A DNA stretch of 64,000 bases, taken from assembly GCF_021287045.1 (NCBI RefSeq), contig NZ_JAJTBG010000002.1, forward strand, positions 124,001 to 188,000, read 5' to 3'. The notes under the pieces are model-generated. The model was not told where the DNA came from. It made no database searches and was given only the letters and a program-made list of their open reading frames with translations. The DNA comes from Oryzomicrobium sp. GTDB taxonomy: Bacteria; Pseudomonadota; Gammaproteobacteria; Burkholderiales; Rhodocyclaceae. This document shows, in pieces, positions 1-7,798 of this stretch (positions are counted from its first letter, which is position 1; each line of letters starts with the position of its first letter). A program made the translations under genes and the position numbers.

Positions 1-1
1 C

Positions 2-2740
2 CGCCGCAACGGCGCGGTGGTGGCCTTCAACCCAGACAAGATCACCGTGGCCCTGACCAAGGCCTTCCTGGCGGTGGAAGGCCACCAGGGCGCCACCTCG
101 GCCCGCGTCCGCGACGTGGTGGGCGAACTCACCGCCACCGTGGTCCAGGCGCTCACCCGGCGCCTGCCCGGCGGCGGCACGGTGCACATCGAGGACATCC
201 AGGACCAGGTGGAACTGGCCCTGATGCGTTCCGGCTCCCACGACGTGGCCCGGGCCTACGTGCTCTACCGGGAGAAACGGGCCGCCGAGCGGGCCGCGGC
301 ACGGGCGGCCCAGGCCACCGACGAGCGCGTCGACGAGCCGGTGTTGCACGTGGTGGACGGCGAGACCCGCCGCCCCCTGGACCGGGCCGCCCTGCTGGCC
401 ACGGTGCAGGAAGCCTGCGCCGACTTGGCCGACGTTTCCGCGGAAACCGTGCTGGAACACGCCCTGCACAACCTCTACGACGGCGTGCCGGTGGTGGCGG
501 TGCGTCAGTCCCTGGTGCTGGCCGCCCGCACCCTGATCGAGCGGGAACCGGCCTACAGCAAGGTTTCCGCCCGGCTGCTGCTCGATTCGATCCGCGTCGA
601 GGTGCTCGGCCAGCCCACCACCCACGGCGCCATGACCGCCGGCTACGCCGAGTATTTCCCCCGGGCCATCCGCCGCGGCATCGCCGCCGAGCTGCTCGAC
701 CCGCGCCTGGCCGAATTCGACCTGGAGGTGCTGGGCCGCGCTCTGGTGGCCGACCGGGACCTGCAGTTCGACTACCTGGGTCTGCAAACCCTCTACGACC
801 GCTACTTCCTGCACGAGGACGAGCAGCGCATCGAGCTGCCGCAAACCTTCTTCATGCGCGTGGCGATGGGCCTGGCCCTGAACGAGATCGACCGGGAAGC
901 CCGGGCCATCGAGTTCTACAACCTGCTCTCGTCCTTCGACTTCATGAGCAGCACGCCGACCCTGTTCAACAGCGGCACCCGCCATTCCCAGCTGTCGTCC
1001 TGCTACCTGACCACCGTCTCCGACGACCTGGAAGGCATCTACCAGTCGGTCAAGGAAAACGCCCTGCTGCAAAAGTACGCCGGCGGCCTGGGCAACGACT
1101 GGACCCCGGTTCGCGCCCTGGGCAGCCGCATCAAGGGCACCAACGGCAAGAGCCAGGGGGTGATCCCCTTCCTCAAGGTGGTCAACGACACCGCCGTGGC
1201 GGTGAACCAGGGCGGCAAGCGCAAGGGGGCGGTGTGCGCCTACCTGGAGAGCTGGCACCTGGACATCGAGGAATTCCTCGAACTGCGCAAGAACACCGGC
1301 GACGAGCGCCGCCGCACCCACGACATGAACACGGCCAACTGGATTCCCGACCTGTTCATGCAGCGGGTGATGAACAACCAGGACTGGACCCTGTTCTCCC
1401 CCAGCGACACGCCCGATCTGCACGACAAGTACGGCAAAGCCTTCGCGGCCGCCTACACCGCCTACGAGGCCAAGGCCGACCGGGGCGAGATCAAGCTGTT
1501 CAAGCGCATTCCCGCCGTGCAGCTGTGGCGCAAGATGCTGACCATGCTGTTCGAGACCGGCCATCCCTGGATCACCTTCAAGGACGCCTGCAACCTGCGC
1601 TCGCCCCAGCAGCACGTGGGCACCGTGCACAGCTCCAACCTGTGCACCGAGATCACCCTCAACACCTCCGAGACCGAGACCGCGGTGTGCAACCTGGGCT
1701 CGGTGAACCTGCCGGCCCACCTGGTGCAGGTGGACGGCCAGTGGACCCTGGACCAGGCCAAGCTCAAGCGCACCATCCGCACCGCCATGCGCCTGCTCGA
1801 CAACGTGGTGGACATCAACTTCTACGCCACCCCCAAGGCGCGCAACGCCAACGTGCGGCACCGCCCCGTCGGTCTGGGCATCATGGGCTTTTCCAACTGC
1901 CTCCAGGAAATGGGCCTGCCCTACGCCTCGGACGAGGCAGTGGTCTTCGCCGACCGCTCCATGGAAGCGGTGTGCTACCACGCCTACTGGGCCTCCACCG
2001 ACCTGGCCGAGGAGCGGGGCCGCTACTCCAGCTTCACCGGCAGCCTGTGGGACAAGGGCATCCTGCCCCTCGACTCCCTGCAACTGCTCGAAGACGCCCG
2101 GGGCGGTTTCGTCGAGGTGGACCGCGGCGCCACCCTGGACTGGGAGGCCCTGCGCCAGCGCATCGCCCAGGTGGGCATGCGCAACTCCAACTGCGTGGCC
2201 ATCGCCCCCACCGCCACCATTTCCAACATCGTCGGCCTCTCGGCCTCGATCGAGCCCGAGTACCAGAACCTCTACGTCAAATCGAACCTGTCCGGCGAAT
2301 TCACCGTGGTGAACGAAGCCCTGGTGCGCGACCTCAAGGCCCAGGGCCTGTGGGACGAGGTGATGGTGGCCGACCTCAAGTACTTCGACGGGTCGCTGGC
2401 CCCCATCGACCGCATCCCGGCCGAGCTCAAGGCCCGCTACGCCACCGCCTTCGAGATCGACCCGGCGTGGCTGATCGAGGCCGCGGCACGGCGCCAGAAG
2501 TGGATCGACCAGGCCCAGTCCCTCAACCTGTACGTGGCCGTGGCCTCGGGCAAGAAGCTCGACGAGATCTACAAGCTGGCCTGGAAGCGCGGCCTGAAGA
2601 CCACCTACTACCTGCGCACCCTGGGCGCCACCGCCATGGAAAAGACCGGGGCGCCGATCGACCGGGCTGCTGTGTCTGCTGCCCCGGCCGAACCCAAGTT
2701 CTGCTCCATCGACAACCCGGATTGCGAGGCCTGCCAATGA
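2..2740 (+). CDS. nrdA: Ribonucleoside-diphosphate reductase class Ia, alpha subunit (5' partial)
   Basis: This is the large subunit of the aerobic ribonucleotide reductase, which reduces NDPs to dNDPs in the cytoplasm with NrdB. The reading frame is open to the window edge: the codons before the first GTG already read RRNGAVVAFNPDKI, a typical ATP-cone opening, so the true start lies upstream. An N-terminal ATP-cone is followed by a second cone-like stretch (about residues 105-190). The active-site cysteines are visible in SSCYLTT, NLCTEI and AVCNLGSVNL. The C-terminal thiol relay ends in CSIDNPDCEACQ, preceded by the radical-transfer tyrosine pair in TYYLRTLG. Its stop overlaps the nrdB start by 4 bp (ATGA), so the two are translationally coupled. 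Family assignment is secure. Confidence 0.97.
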   Translation, partial: RRNGAVVAFNPDKITVALTKAFLAVEGHQGATSARVRDVVGELTATVVQALTRRLPGGGTVHIEDIQDQVELALMRSGSHDVARAYVLYREKRAAERAAARAAQATDERVDEPVLHVVDGETRRPLDRAALLATVQEACADLADVSAETVLEHALHNLYDGVPVVAVRQSLVLAARTLIEREPAYSKVSARLLLDSIRVEVLGQPTTHGAMTAGYAEYFPRAIRRGIAAELLDPRLAEFDLEVLGRALVADRDLQFDYLGLQTLYDRYFLHEDEQRIELPQTFFMRVAMGLALNEIDREARAIEFYNLLSSFDFMSSTPTLFNSGTRHSQLSSCYLTTVSDDLEGIYQSVKENALLQKYAGGLGNDWTPVRALGSRIKGTNGKSQGVIPFLKVVNDTAVAVNQGGKRKGAVCAYLESWHLDIEEFLELRKNTGDERRRTHDMNTANWIPDLFMQRVMNNQDWTLFSPSDTPDLHDKYGKAFAAAYTAYEAKADRGEIKLFKRIPAVQLWRKMLTMLFETGHPWITFKDACNLRSPQQHVGTVHSSNLCTEITLNTSETETAVCNLGSVNLPAHLVQVDGQWTLDQAKLKRTIRTAMRLLDNVVDINFYATPKARNANVRHRPVGLGIMGFSNCLQEMGLPYASDEAVVFADRSMEAVCYHAYWASTDLAEERGRYSSFTGSLWDKGILPLDSLQLLEDARGGFVEVDRGATLDWEALRQRIAQVGMRNSNCVAIAPTATISNIVGLSASIEPEYQNLYVKSNLSGEFTVVNEALVRDLKAQGLWDEVMVADLKYFDGSLAPIDRIPAELKARYATAFEIDPAWLIEAAARRQKWIDQAQSLNLYVAVASGKKLDEIYKLAWKRGLKTTYYLRTLGATAMEKTGAPIDRAAVSAAPAEPKFCSIDNPDCEACQ

Positions 2741-3945
2741 GTGCCTTCCTGCTCAACGACTGGGACGACGGCCCCGCCGTCGCAACGCCCCCTGCCCAGG
2801 CCCCTGCGCCAAACCCCGCGCCCATGGCCGATCTCCAGGCAGGTGCCACGGAAAGCCACGCCCCTGCTGGCGCTCCGGCCATACCGGCCGGAGAACAAGC
2901 ACCGGCGCGGACTTCCGCCCTGCCGCCGACGGGGCTGTCCCTCGCCCCGATCAACCCGGAGGACAAGCGGGTGGTGAACGGCAAGGCCGACATCAACCAG
3001 CTCGCCCCCTTCAAGTACCCCTGGGCCTGGGAGTTCTTCCTCAACGCCAACCGCAACCACTGGACGCCCCTGGAAATTTCCATGGCCCAGGACGTGCACG
3101 ACTACAACCACAAGCTGACCCCGGCCGAGCGCCACGTCTTCGAGAACGTGCTGTCCTACCTCACCACCTCCGACATCCTGGCCATGCGCAACATCGGCCT
3201 GGCGGTGATGGAAAAGATGAGCGCCCCGGAATTGCAGATCTACCAGGCCCGCCAGGTCTACGAGGAGGCCCTGCACACCTGGACCTACCAGCACTGCATC
3301 GAGAGCCTGGGCCTCAACCAGCAGGAGATCTACAACCGTTACCGGGTGGTGCCGCAGATCCACGGCAAGATCGCCCTGGCCAACCGGCGCCTGGAGCGGG
3401 TGATGCGCTCCGACTTCGATCTCACCGACCGGGACAACCTGCACGAATTCGCCCTCTCCTACCTGTTCTTCGCCGGCATCTTCGAAGGCTGCTGGTTCTA
3501 CAACGGCTTCACCCCCATCTTCGCCCTGCAACGCCGGGGCCTGATGAAAGGCACCGCCGAGCAGCTGCAATACATCATGCGCGACGAGGTGCTGCACTGC
3601 GCCTTCGGCATCCGGGTGGTGCGCCAGCTGCTCCAGGAAGAAAACCTGACCCTGGACCCGGCCGCCGTGAAGGCTCTGTGGGAAGAAGCGGAAGCGGCCG
3701 AAGCGGCCTATGCCGGCTACATCCTGCGGGAGCCCATCCTCGGCTACAACGCCGACCTGCACCGGGGTCAGTTTCGCTTCATCGCCAACCGTCGCGCCCG
3801 CCAGCTGGGCCTGGCCGAGCCCTTCCCCGGGGCCGAGAACGTGCTGCCCTGGCTCGACGAACAGGCCAACATGCGCAAGGAGAAGAACTTCTTCGAGACC
3901 CGGGTCACCGAGTACCAGACCGGCGGCGCCCTGGCCTGGGAATGA
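2737..3945 (+). CDS. nrdB: Ribonucleoside-diphosphate reductase class Ia, beta subunit
   Basis: This is the radical-generating diiron subunit, 402 aa. I chose the ATG that overlaps the nrdA stop (ATGA); it gives the N-terminus MSAFLLNDWDDG. The first 70 or so residues are an Ala/Pro-rich extension before the ferritin-like fold starts near NQLAPFKYPW. Ligands follow the E. coli spacing: E177, H180 and the radical tyrosine Y184 lie in EEALHTWTY, and further ligands lie in TTSDILA, FFAGIFEG and DEVLHCAF. The retained tyrosine at E+7 argues for a Tyr-radical class Ia enzyme rather than class Ic. The extension is longer than usual and may be a flexible tether. A strong GC hairpin follows the stop. 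Confidence 0.96.
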   Translation: MSAFLLNDWDDGPAVATPPAQAPAPNPAPMADLQAGATESHAPAGAPAIPAGEQAPARTSALPPTGLSLAPINPEDKRVVNGKADINQLAPFKYPWAWEFFLNANRNHWTPLEISMAQDVHDYNHKLTPAERHVFENVLSYLTTSDILAMRNIGLAVMEKMSAPELQIYQARQVYEEALHTWTYQHCIESLGLNQQEIYNRYRVVPQIHGKIALANRRLERVMRSDFDLTDRDNLHEFALSYLFFAGIFEGCWFYNGFTPIFALQRRGLMKGTAEQLQYIMRDEVLHCAFGIRVVRQLLQEENLTLDPAAVKALWEEAEAAEAAYAGYILREPILGYNADLHRGQFRFIANRRARQLGLAEPFPGAENVLPWLDEQANMRKEKNFFETRVTEYQTGGALAWE

Positions 3946-3952
3946 CCGCCCC

Positions 3953-3984
3953 GCCGGCCGGGCGCCCCCTGGGGCCCGGCCGGC
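3953..3984 (+). terminator. GC-rich hairpin after nrdB
   Basis: An 11-bp perfect stem (GCCGGCCGGGC paired with GCCCGGCCGGC) with a 10-nt loop lies 8 bases after the nrdB stop. There is no T-run, so it may be a weak or Rho-assisted terminator, or a 3'-end stabiliser. Confidence 0.5.
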
Positions 3985-4107
3985 GCCTGTGCGAAGCCAG
4001 GTCAGACTTTGGTCATGATTGTTGCAAAACGCGCTATCATCGCCCCTCTTTCCGGACGGGACGGCCCTGCCGACCGGAACACAATACGCAGTACAGGGCC
4101 ACGCAGT

Positions 4108-4336
4108 CAAAGGTGTCCGGCGGCAGCAGCCGCCGGGTGAAACGGGAACGAAGTAACGGCCTAACCGCCGCCAAGCTTCGGCTGCCCCCGCAACGGTAAG
4201 TGAGCGCGGATGCGCCACGGCCCCTCCTCCCCGGAAGGGCCAGCCACTGAAACCGCACGTGACCCCGGATTTCCGGGCAAGCGACGGCTTCGGGAAGGCG
4301 ACGCATCAAATCTCACGAGCCCGGAGACCGGCCTTT
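4108..4336 (+). promoter_or_regulatory. Cobalamin (B12) riboswitch, leader of the receptor/CobN-like operon
   Basis: The conserved blocks of the cobalamin aptamer appear in order: GGTGTCCGG opening the P1/P2 region, GGGTGAAACGGGAA at about 4135-4148, TGCCCCCGCAACGGTAAG at 4183-4200 (B12 box region), GCCACTG at 4243-4249, GGGAAGGCGACGC at 4292-4304, and the closing GAGCCCGGAGACCGGCC at about 4317-4333. It sits about 210 bases upstream of the TonB receptor start. By family knowledge it lowers expression when adenosylcobalamin is plentiful. No clear terminator is visible between it and the gene, so control may act on translation. Confidence 0.95.
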
Positions 4337-4546
4337 GACGCCAACGTGCCGACCGCTTTCGCCAGCGGTCGCCAAGGCACGAGCCAAGCACCGGTCGCGG
4401 GGATGCGAACGGAGCCGCGTAGCGAAAAGCCCGGGTCGCCCCTAGCCGCACCATGCCCGTCCTCCGCGCACCGCCATTCCGGCGCGCTGTCTTTTCACCG
4501 CTGCTCCCTCCGCCCGGCCGGTCATCGACTGGAGTCACGAGAGAGC
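4337..4546 (+). other. Long untranslated leader between riboswitch and receptor gene
   Basis: About 210 bases follow the aptamer before the receptor start codon. I see short complementary segments (for example GACCGCTTTCGCCAGCGGTC at 4351-4370) that could form the expression platform, but no convincing terminator T-run and no coding frame with a ribosome binding site. An in-frame open stretch runs through the aptamer, but it is not coding. Confidence 0.5.
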
Positions 4547-6850
4547 ATGCGCAGCACCACCAAGAAAAAGATCGTCGCCACCGCCATTGCCGCCTGTTTC
4601 ACCCAGGCCGGCGCCTTCGGCGAGGAACGGGAACCCGACAACGACAAGCACCTGGCCAACGTGGTGGTCAGCGCAGCGCGGATCGAACAAACCACCCTGG
4701 AAGCCCCCGCAGCCGTCACGGTGATCGATGCCGACAAGCTGGACGCTTCCGGTGCTGTGCGCATCGGCGACGCCCTCACCGCCAAGGTGCCCAGCTTTTA
4801 CATGCGCTTCGGCCTGGGCACCAGTTCCCGCATCAACACCGCCCCCATCGTCACCTTCCGAGGCCTCTCCGACGGCCGTGTGAAGATGATGGTGGACGGC
4901 ATGAGCCTCTCCGACGGTAATGCAGCAGGCCTGACCAGCCTGATGAGCATACCCATGGGCGAAGTGGAACAGATCGAGGTAGTACCCGGCTCGGCCTCCG
5001 CCCTGTACGGCAGCGATGCCATGGGCGGTGTTGTGAATGTGATCACCAAGATCCCTACCAAACGGGAAACGAACGTCAAGATCAGCCATGGCTTTGGCGA
5101 CGGCGAGCGCAACGCTCTAGAAGCCAGCTACCGTAACAAGTGGGATAACGGCATCGCCGCCACCCTGGGCCTCGGCTACGAGGACATGGCCGGTTTCGCT
5201 GGCAGCGACCTGGTAGTGCTGCCGGTAAGCACTACGGGAACCGGTGCCAACGCAGTCCAGGGTGGCCGGCCCACCACCACGGTGGATGGCACGAAGGCCT
5301 ACGTGGTAGGGGATCAGGGCGCCATTCCCTCCCATGCCAATTCCTTGCATGCCAAAGTGTTTTATAGCCTGGATGCCCAATCCCGCTTCTTTGCCGGCTT
5401 CAACCGCAGCGAAAGCAACATCGGCTACCAGCGCTTTAACAACTACCTCACCAAGAACGGCGCCCCCCTCAGCCTGCCGGCCAGCAACGTCTCCATCAAC
5501 GGCGACAAGCTGGGCGACAAGCTGGGCAACATCACGGCATCCAGCTTCTGGAATTCCAGCAACCCCAACTACCGCCAGGAGACCCGCTACTTCGCCGGTT
5601 TCGACGGCAAGCTGGGTGGCGGCTACGACCTCAAGGTCAATGTGGGTTATTTCGACCGGGACTCCTACTACGTGGGTTCGGGTAGCGGCGCCACCTTCGC
5701 CGGCGGCCCGGGCACCCGCACCAGCACCCCCAACACTACCTTGGACGCCTCGGCTCAGCTTGGGTTTGCCGTGGGCAGCAGCCAGTACCTGATCGTCGGC
5801 CTTTCCACCAACCGTGCCAACCTGCACCGCAAGGTCTATCAGCTCTCCAGCTGGCGCGACCCAGGCAGTACCACCGGGGCTTTGAACGAGAAATCCGACG
5901 GAGAAAGCACCACCAATTCCATCTTTCTTCAGGACCAGATTTTTCTCGGCAGCGCCCTCACCCTCTACGTGGGGGGCCGCTACGACCGCTGGAGCACCTC
6001 GGGGAAGATGCAGAGATACGTAGGCACTCCTGTCGGCACTCTGGATGCGCCGGAACGCTCCGATTCCGCATTTTCTCCCAAGGTGGCAGCGGTCTACCGC
6101 CTGACCCCCAATACCAGCCTGCGCAGCTCCCTGGGCAGGGCCTTCCGCGCCCCCTCCAACTACGAGATGTACGCCACACCGAGCGTCAGTACGAGCAACG
6201 GTGTATCTAGACTGTTGGTGGCCGACCCCAACTTGAAACCGGAAACCGCCACCTCCTGGGACCTGGGCATCGAAACAGCCCTGGCCGACCAGGGTTCGGT
6301 CAAGGCCACCTATTACCGCACCCGGCTGCAGGACATGATCTACCGCAAGCTCAGTCCCTATACCGGCCCGCTCCCCAATGTGAGTGTCTTTGCCACCGCA
6401 ACCAATGCGGGCGAAGCCAAAGTGGAAGGCGTGGAACTGGCGGCAGAAATCCCCCTGACTTCCTGGCTGCGGGCGTCGGCCAGCTACACCTGGACCGACA
6501 GCCGCATCACCCGCGATGACAGCAGCACCGGTCTGCAGGACAAGCGCCTGCGCTACGTGCCGAAGAACACCGCCTTCTTCGCCCTGGATGCCCAATGGCA
6601 GAAATGGCGCGCCTACCTTTCCACGGCGTACACCGGGGAGCAGTTCAGCAAGGAAGACAACAGCGACACCGTCAAGAACGTCTATAGCGGCGTCAGCAGG
6701 TACTGGTTGAGCAATCTCAAGGTCAGCTACCAACTCGACCGGAATTTCAAGGCCAGCGTCGGCATCAACAATCTCTTCGACAGAACCTATTACGAGTATT
6801 ACCAGATGCCCGGGCGTAATGCTTACGTCGAACTGAGCGCCTCGTTCTGA
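4547..6850 (+). CDS. TonB-dependent outer-membrane receptor, probably for cobalamin/corrinoid (BtuB-like)
   Basis: This 767-aa outer-membrane receptor has a signal peptide (MRSTTKKKIVATAIAACF, cleaved near AGAFG), a TonB-box-like LANVVVSAAR at about residue 35, and a plug domain with VTFRGLSDGRVKMMVDG and GSASALYGSDAMGGVVNVIT. A 22-strand barrel ends in the aromatic residue of VELSASF. The long in-frame extension upstream overlaps the riboswitch; I chose the ATG behind GGAG/GAGAG because it gives a proper signal peptide. The B12 riboswitch makes corrinoid or cobalt uptake the likely function. At 767 residues it is longer than E. coli BtuB (about 600). An ExbB-like gene follows 20 bp downstream. 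Confidence 0.9.
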   Translation: MRSTTKKKIVATAIAACFTQAGAFGEEREPDNDKHLANVVVSAARIEQTTLEAPAAVTVIDADKLDASGAVRIGDALTAKVPSFYMRFGLGTSSRINTAPIVTFRGLSDGRVKMMVDGMSLSDGNAAGLTSLMSIPMGEVEQIEVVPGSASALYGSDAMGGVVNVITKIPTKRETNVKISHGFGDGERNALEASYRNKWDNGIAATLGLGYEDMAGFAGSDLVVLPVSTTGTGANAVQGGRPTTTVDGTKAYVVGDQGAIPSHANSLHAKVFYSLDAQSRFFAGFNRSESNIGYQRFNNYLTKNGAPLSLPASNVSINGDKLGDKLGNITASSFWNSSNPNYRQETRYFAGFDGKLGGGYDLKVNVGYFDRDSYYVGSGSGATFAGGPGTRTSTPNTTLDASAQLGFAVGSSQYLIVGLSTNRANLHRKVYQLSSWRDPGSTTGALNEKSDGESTTNSIFLQDQIFLGSALTLYVGGRYDRWSTSGKMQRYVGTPVGTLDAPERSDSAFSPKVAAVYRLTPNTSLRSSLGRAFRAPSNYEMYATPSVSTSNGVSRLLVADPNLKPETATSWDLGIETALADQGSVKATYYRTRLQDMIYRKLSPYTGPLPNVSVFATATNAGEAKVEGVELAAEIPLTSWLRASASYTWTDSRITRDDSSTGLQDKRLRYVPKNTAFFALDAQWQKWRAYLSTAYTGEQFSKEDNSDTVKNVYSGVSRYWLSNLKVSYQLDRNFKASVGINNLFDRTYYEYYQMPGRNAYVELSASF

Positions 6851-6870
6851 CCCCCTCCGGAGAACGCCCC

Positions 6871-7479
6871 ATGGAAATCGTCACCCTCATCGAGCACCTG
6901 CTCTACCAGGTCTCCACCGCCCTCTACCTGCCGGTGATCGGCGGCTGTGCCCTGCTTGTCTGCTATGTGCCAGTGCAGCTCGGCATGGCCCTGTTCGAGG
7001 CCTGGCAACGCCAGCGCGGGCGTTTTCCCGACCGGGACGGCTTTTCCCGCCGCCTGGCCCTGCTGCGCGGCCGCCACCGCCATGCGCCGCAGCGCCTGGC
7101 GATCGAGGTGGAGCGCCAGCTCCAGGCAGAGGAGCTGACCCTGGCGCGGCGCCTCGACCGCATCCGCTTCGTCATCAAGGTGGGTCCGGCCCTGGGGTTG
7201 ATGGGCACCCTGATCCCCATGGGCATTTCGCTGGCGGCCCTGGCCGAGGGCAACATCCCGAAGATGGCCGGCAGCATGGTCACCGCCTTCACCGCCACCG
7301 TGGCCGGCCTGGGCGCCGGGGTGCTGGCCTACCTGATCGCCCTGTCCCGGGAACGCTGGGTGCGCGCCGACGTGCGCGAGATGGCCCACGACGCCGAACT
7401 GGCCCTGGCCGACGCCGGCCTGCCCCAGCCCCACCACCTGCAAGCGGAGGCCGACGATGCGGTTGCTGCAGCGGCGTAG
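6871..7479 (+). CDS. MotA/TolQ/ExbB-family proton channel protein
   Basis: This 202-aa inner-membrane protein has one N-terminal membrane segment (LYLPVIGGCALLVCYVPVQL), a cytoplasmic loop rich in basic residues, and two later helices: VGPALGLMGTLIPMGISLAAL and the helix after MVTAFTATVAGLGAGVLAYL. The GLMGTLIPMG and TAFTATVAGLG segments match the pore helices of ExbB/TolQ/MotA. By family knowledge these form proton channels with an ExbD/MotB-type partner. The ATG follows CCGGAGAAC. The gene overlaps the DUF2149 gene by 23 bp, which implies translational coupling. Because it sits between a B12-regulated receptor and a CobN-like protein, it may energise either of them. Confidence 0.88.
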   Translation: MEIVTLIEHLLYQVSTALYLPVIGGCALLVCYVPVQLGMALFEAWQRQRGRFPDRDGFSRRLALLRGRHRHAPQRLAIEVERQLQAEELTLARRLDRIRFVIKVGPALGLMGTLIPMGISLAALAEGNIPKMAGSMVTAFTATVAGLGAGVLAYLIALSRERWVRADVREMAHDAELALADAGLPQPHHLQAEADDAVAAAA

Positions 7480-7798
7480 GCGCTTCTCCCTGGACGGCGA
7501 GGCCCTGGAAGACCCCATCGCCGGGGTCGCCAACCTGTTCGACGCCAGCATCGTCTTCATCGTCTCGATGATGATCGCCCTCTTCATGGCCTACAACATG
7601 ATGGACCTGCTCGACCCCACCTCCGAGGTGACCCTGGTGAAGAAGAACGCCAGCGGCGAGATGGAGATCATCACCAAGAAGGGCAACGAGATCAAAGCCT
7701 CCAAGGTCACCGACGAGAAGCTCTCGGGCCGGGGCGAACGCCTCGGCACCGCCTACAAGCTGCCCGACGGGAGGGTCGTCTATGTTCCGGGCAACTGA
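7457..7798 (+). CDS. DUF2149 protein, ExbD-like partner of the proton channel
   Basis: This 113-aa protein has a short basic N-terminus, one membrane helix at about residues 29-49 (DASIVFIVSMMIALFMAYNM) and a periplasmic tail of about 60 residues ending in LPDGRVVYVPGN. I recognise the family as DUF2149, which commonly accompanies MotA/ExbB-like and CobN-like genes. The Asp at the membrane entry (NLFDASIVFIVSMM) lies where ExbD carries its essential proton-relay Asp before LVLLIIFM, so I infer an ExbD-like role. It overlaps both neighbours: 23 bp with the ExbB-like gene and 17 bp with the CobN-like gene. Confidence 0.82.
   Translation: MRLLQRRRRFSLDGEALEDPIAGVANLFDASIVFIVSMMIALFMAYNMMDLLDPTSEVTLVKKNASGEMEIITKKGNEIKASKVTDEKLSGRGERLGTAYKLPDGRVVYVPGN

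Noticed and set aside
4108-4336. Riboswitch as a regulator of nrdAB (B12-independent reductase under B12 control is known)
   Set aside because: The aptamer lies downstream of nrdB and is oriented toward the TonB receptor, so it cannot control nrdAB from this position.
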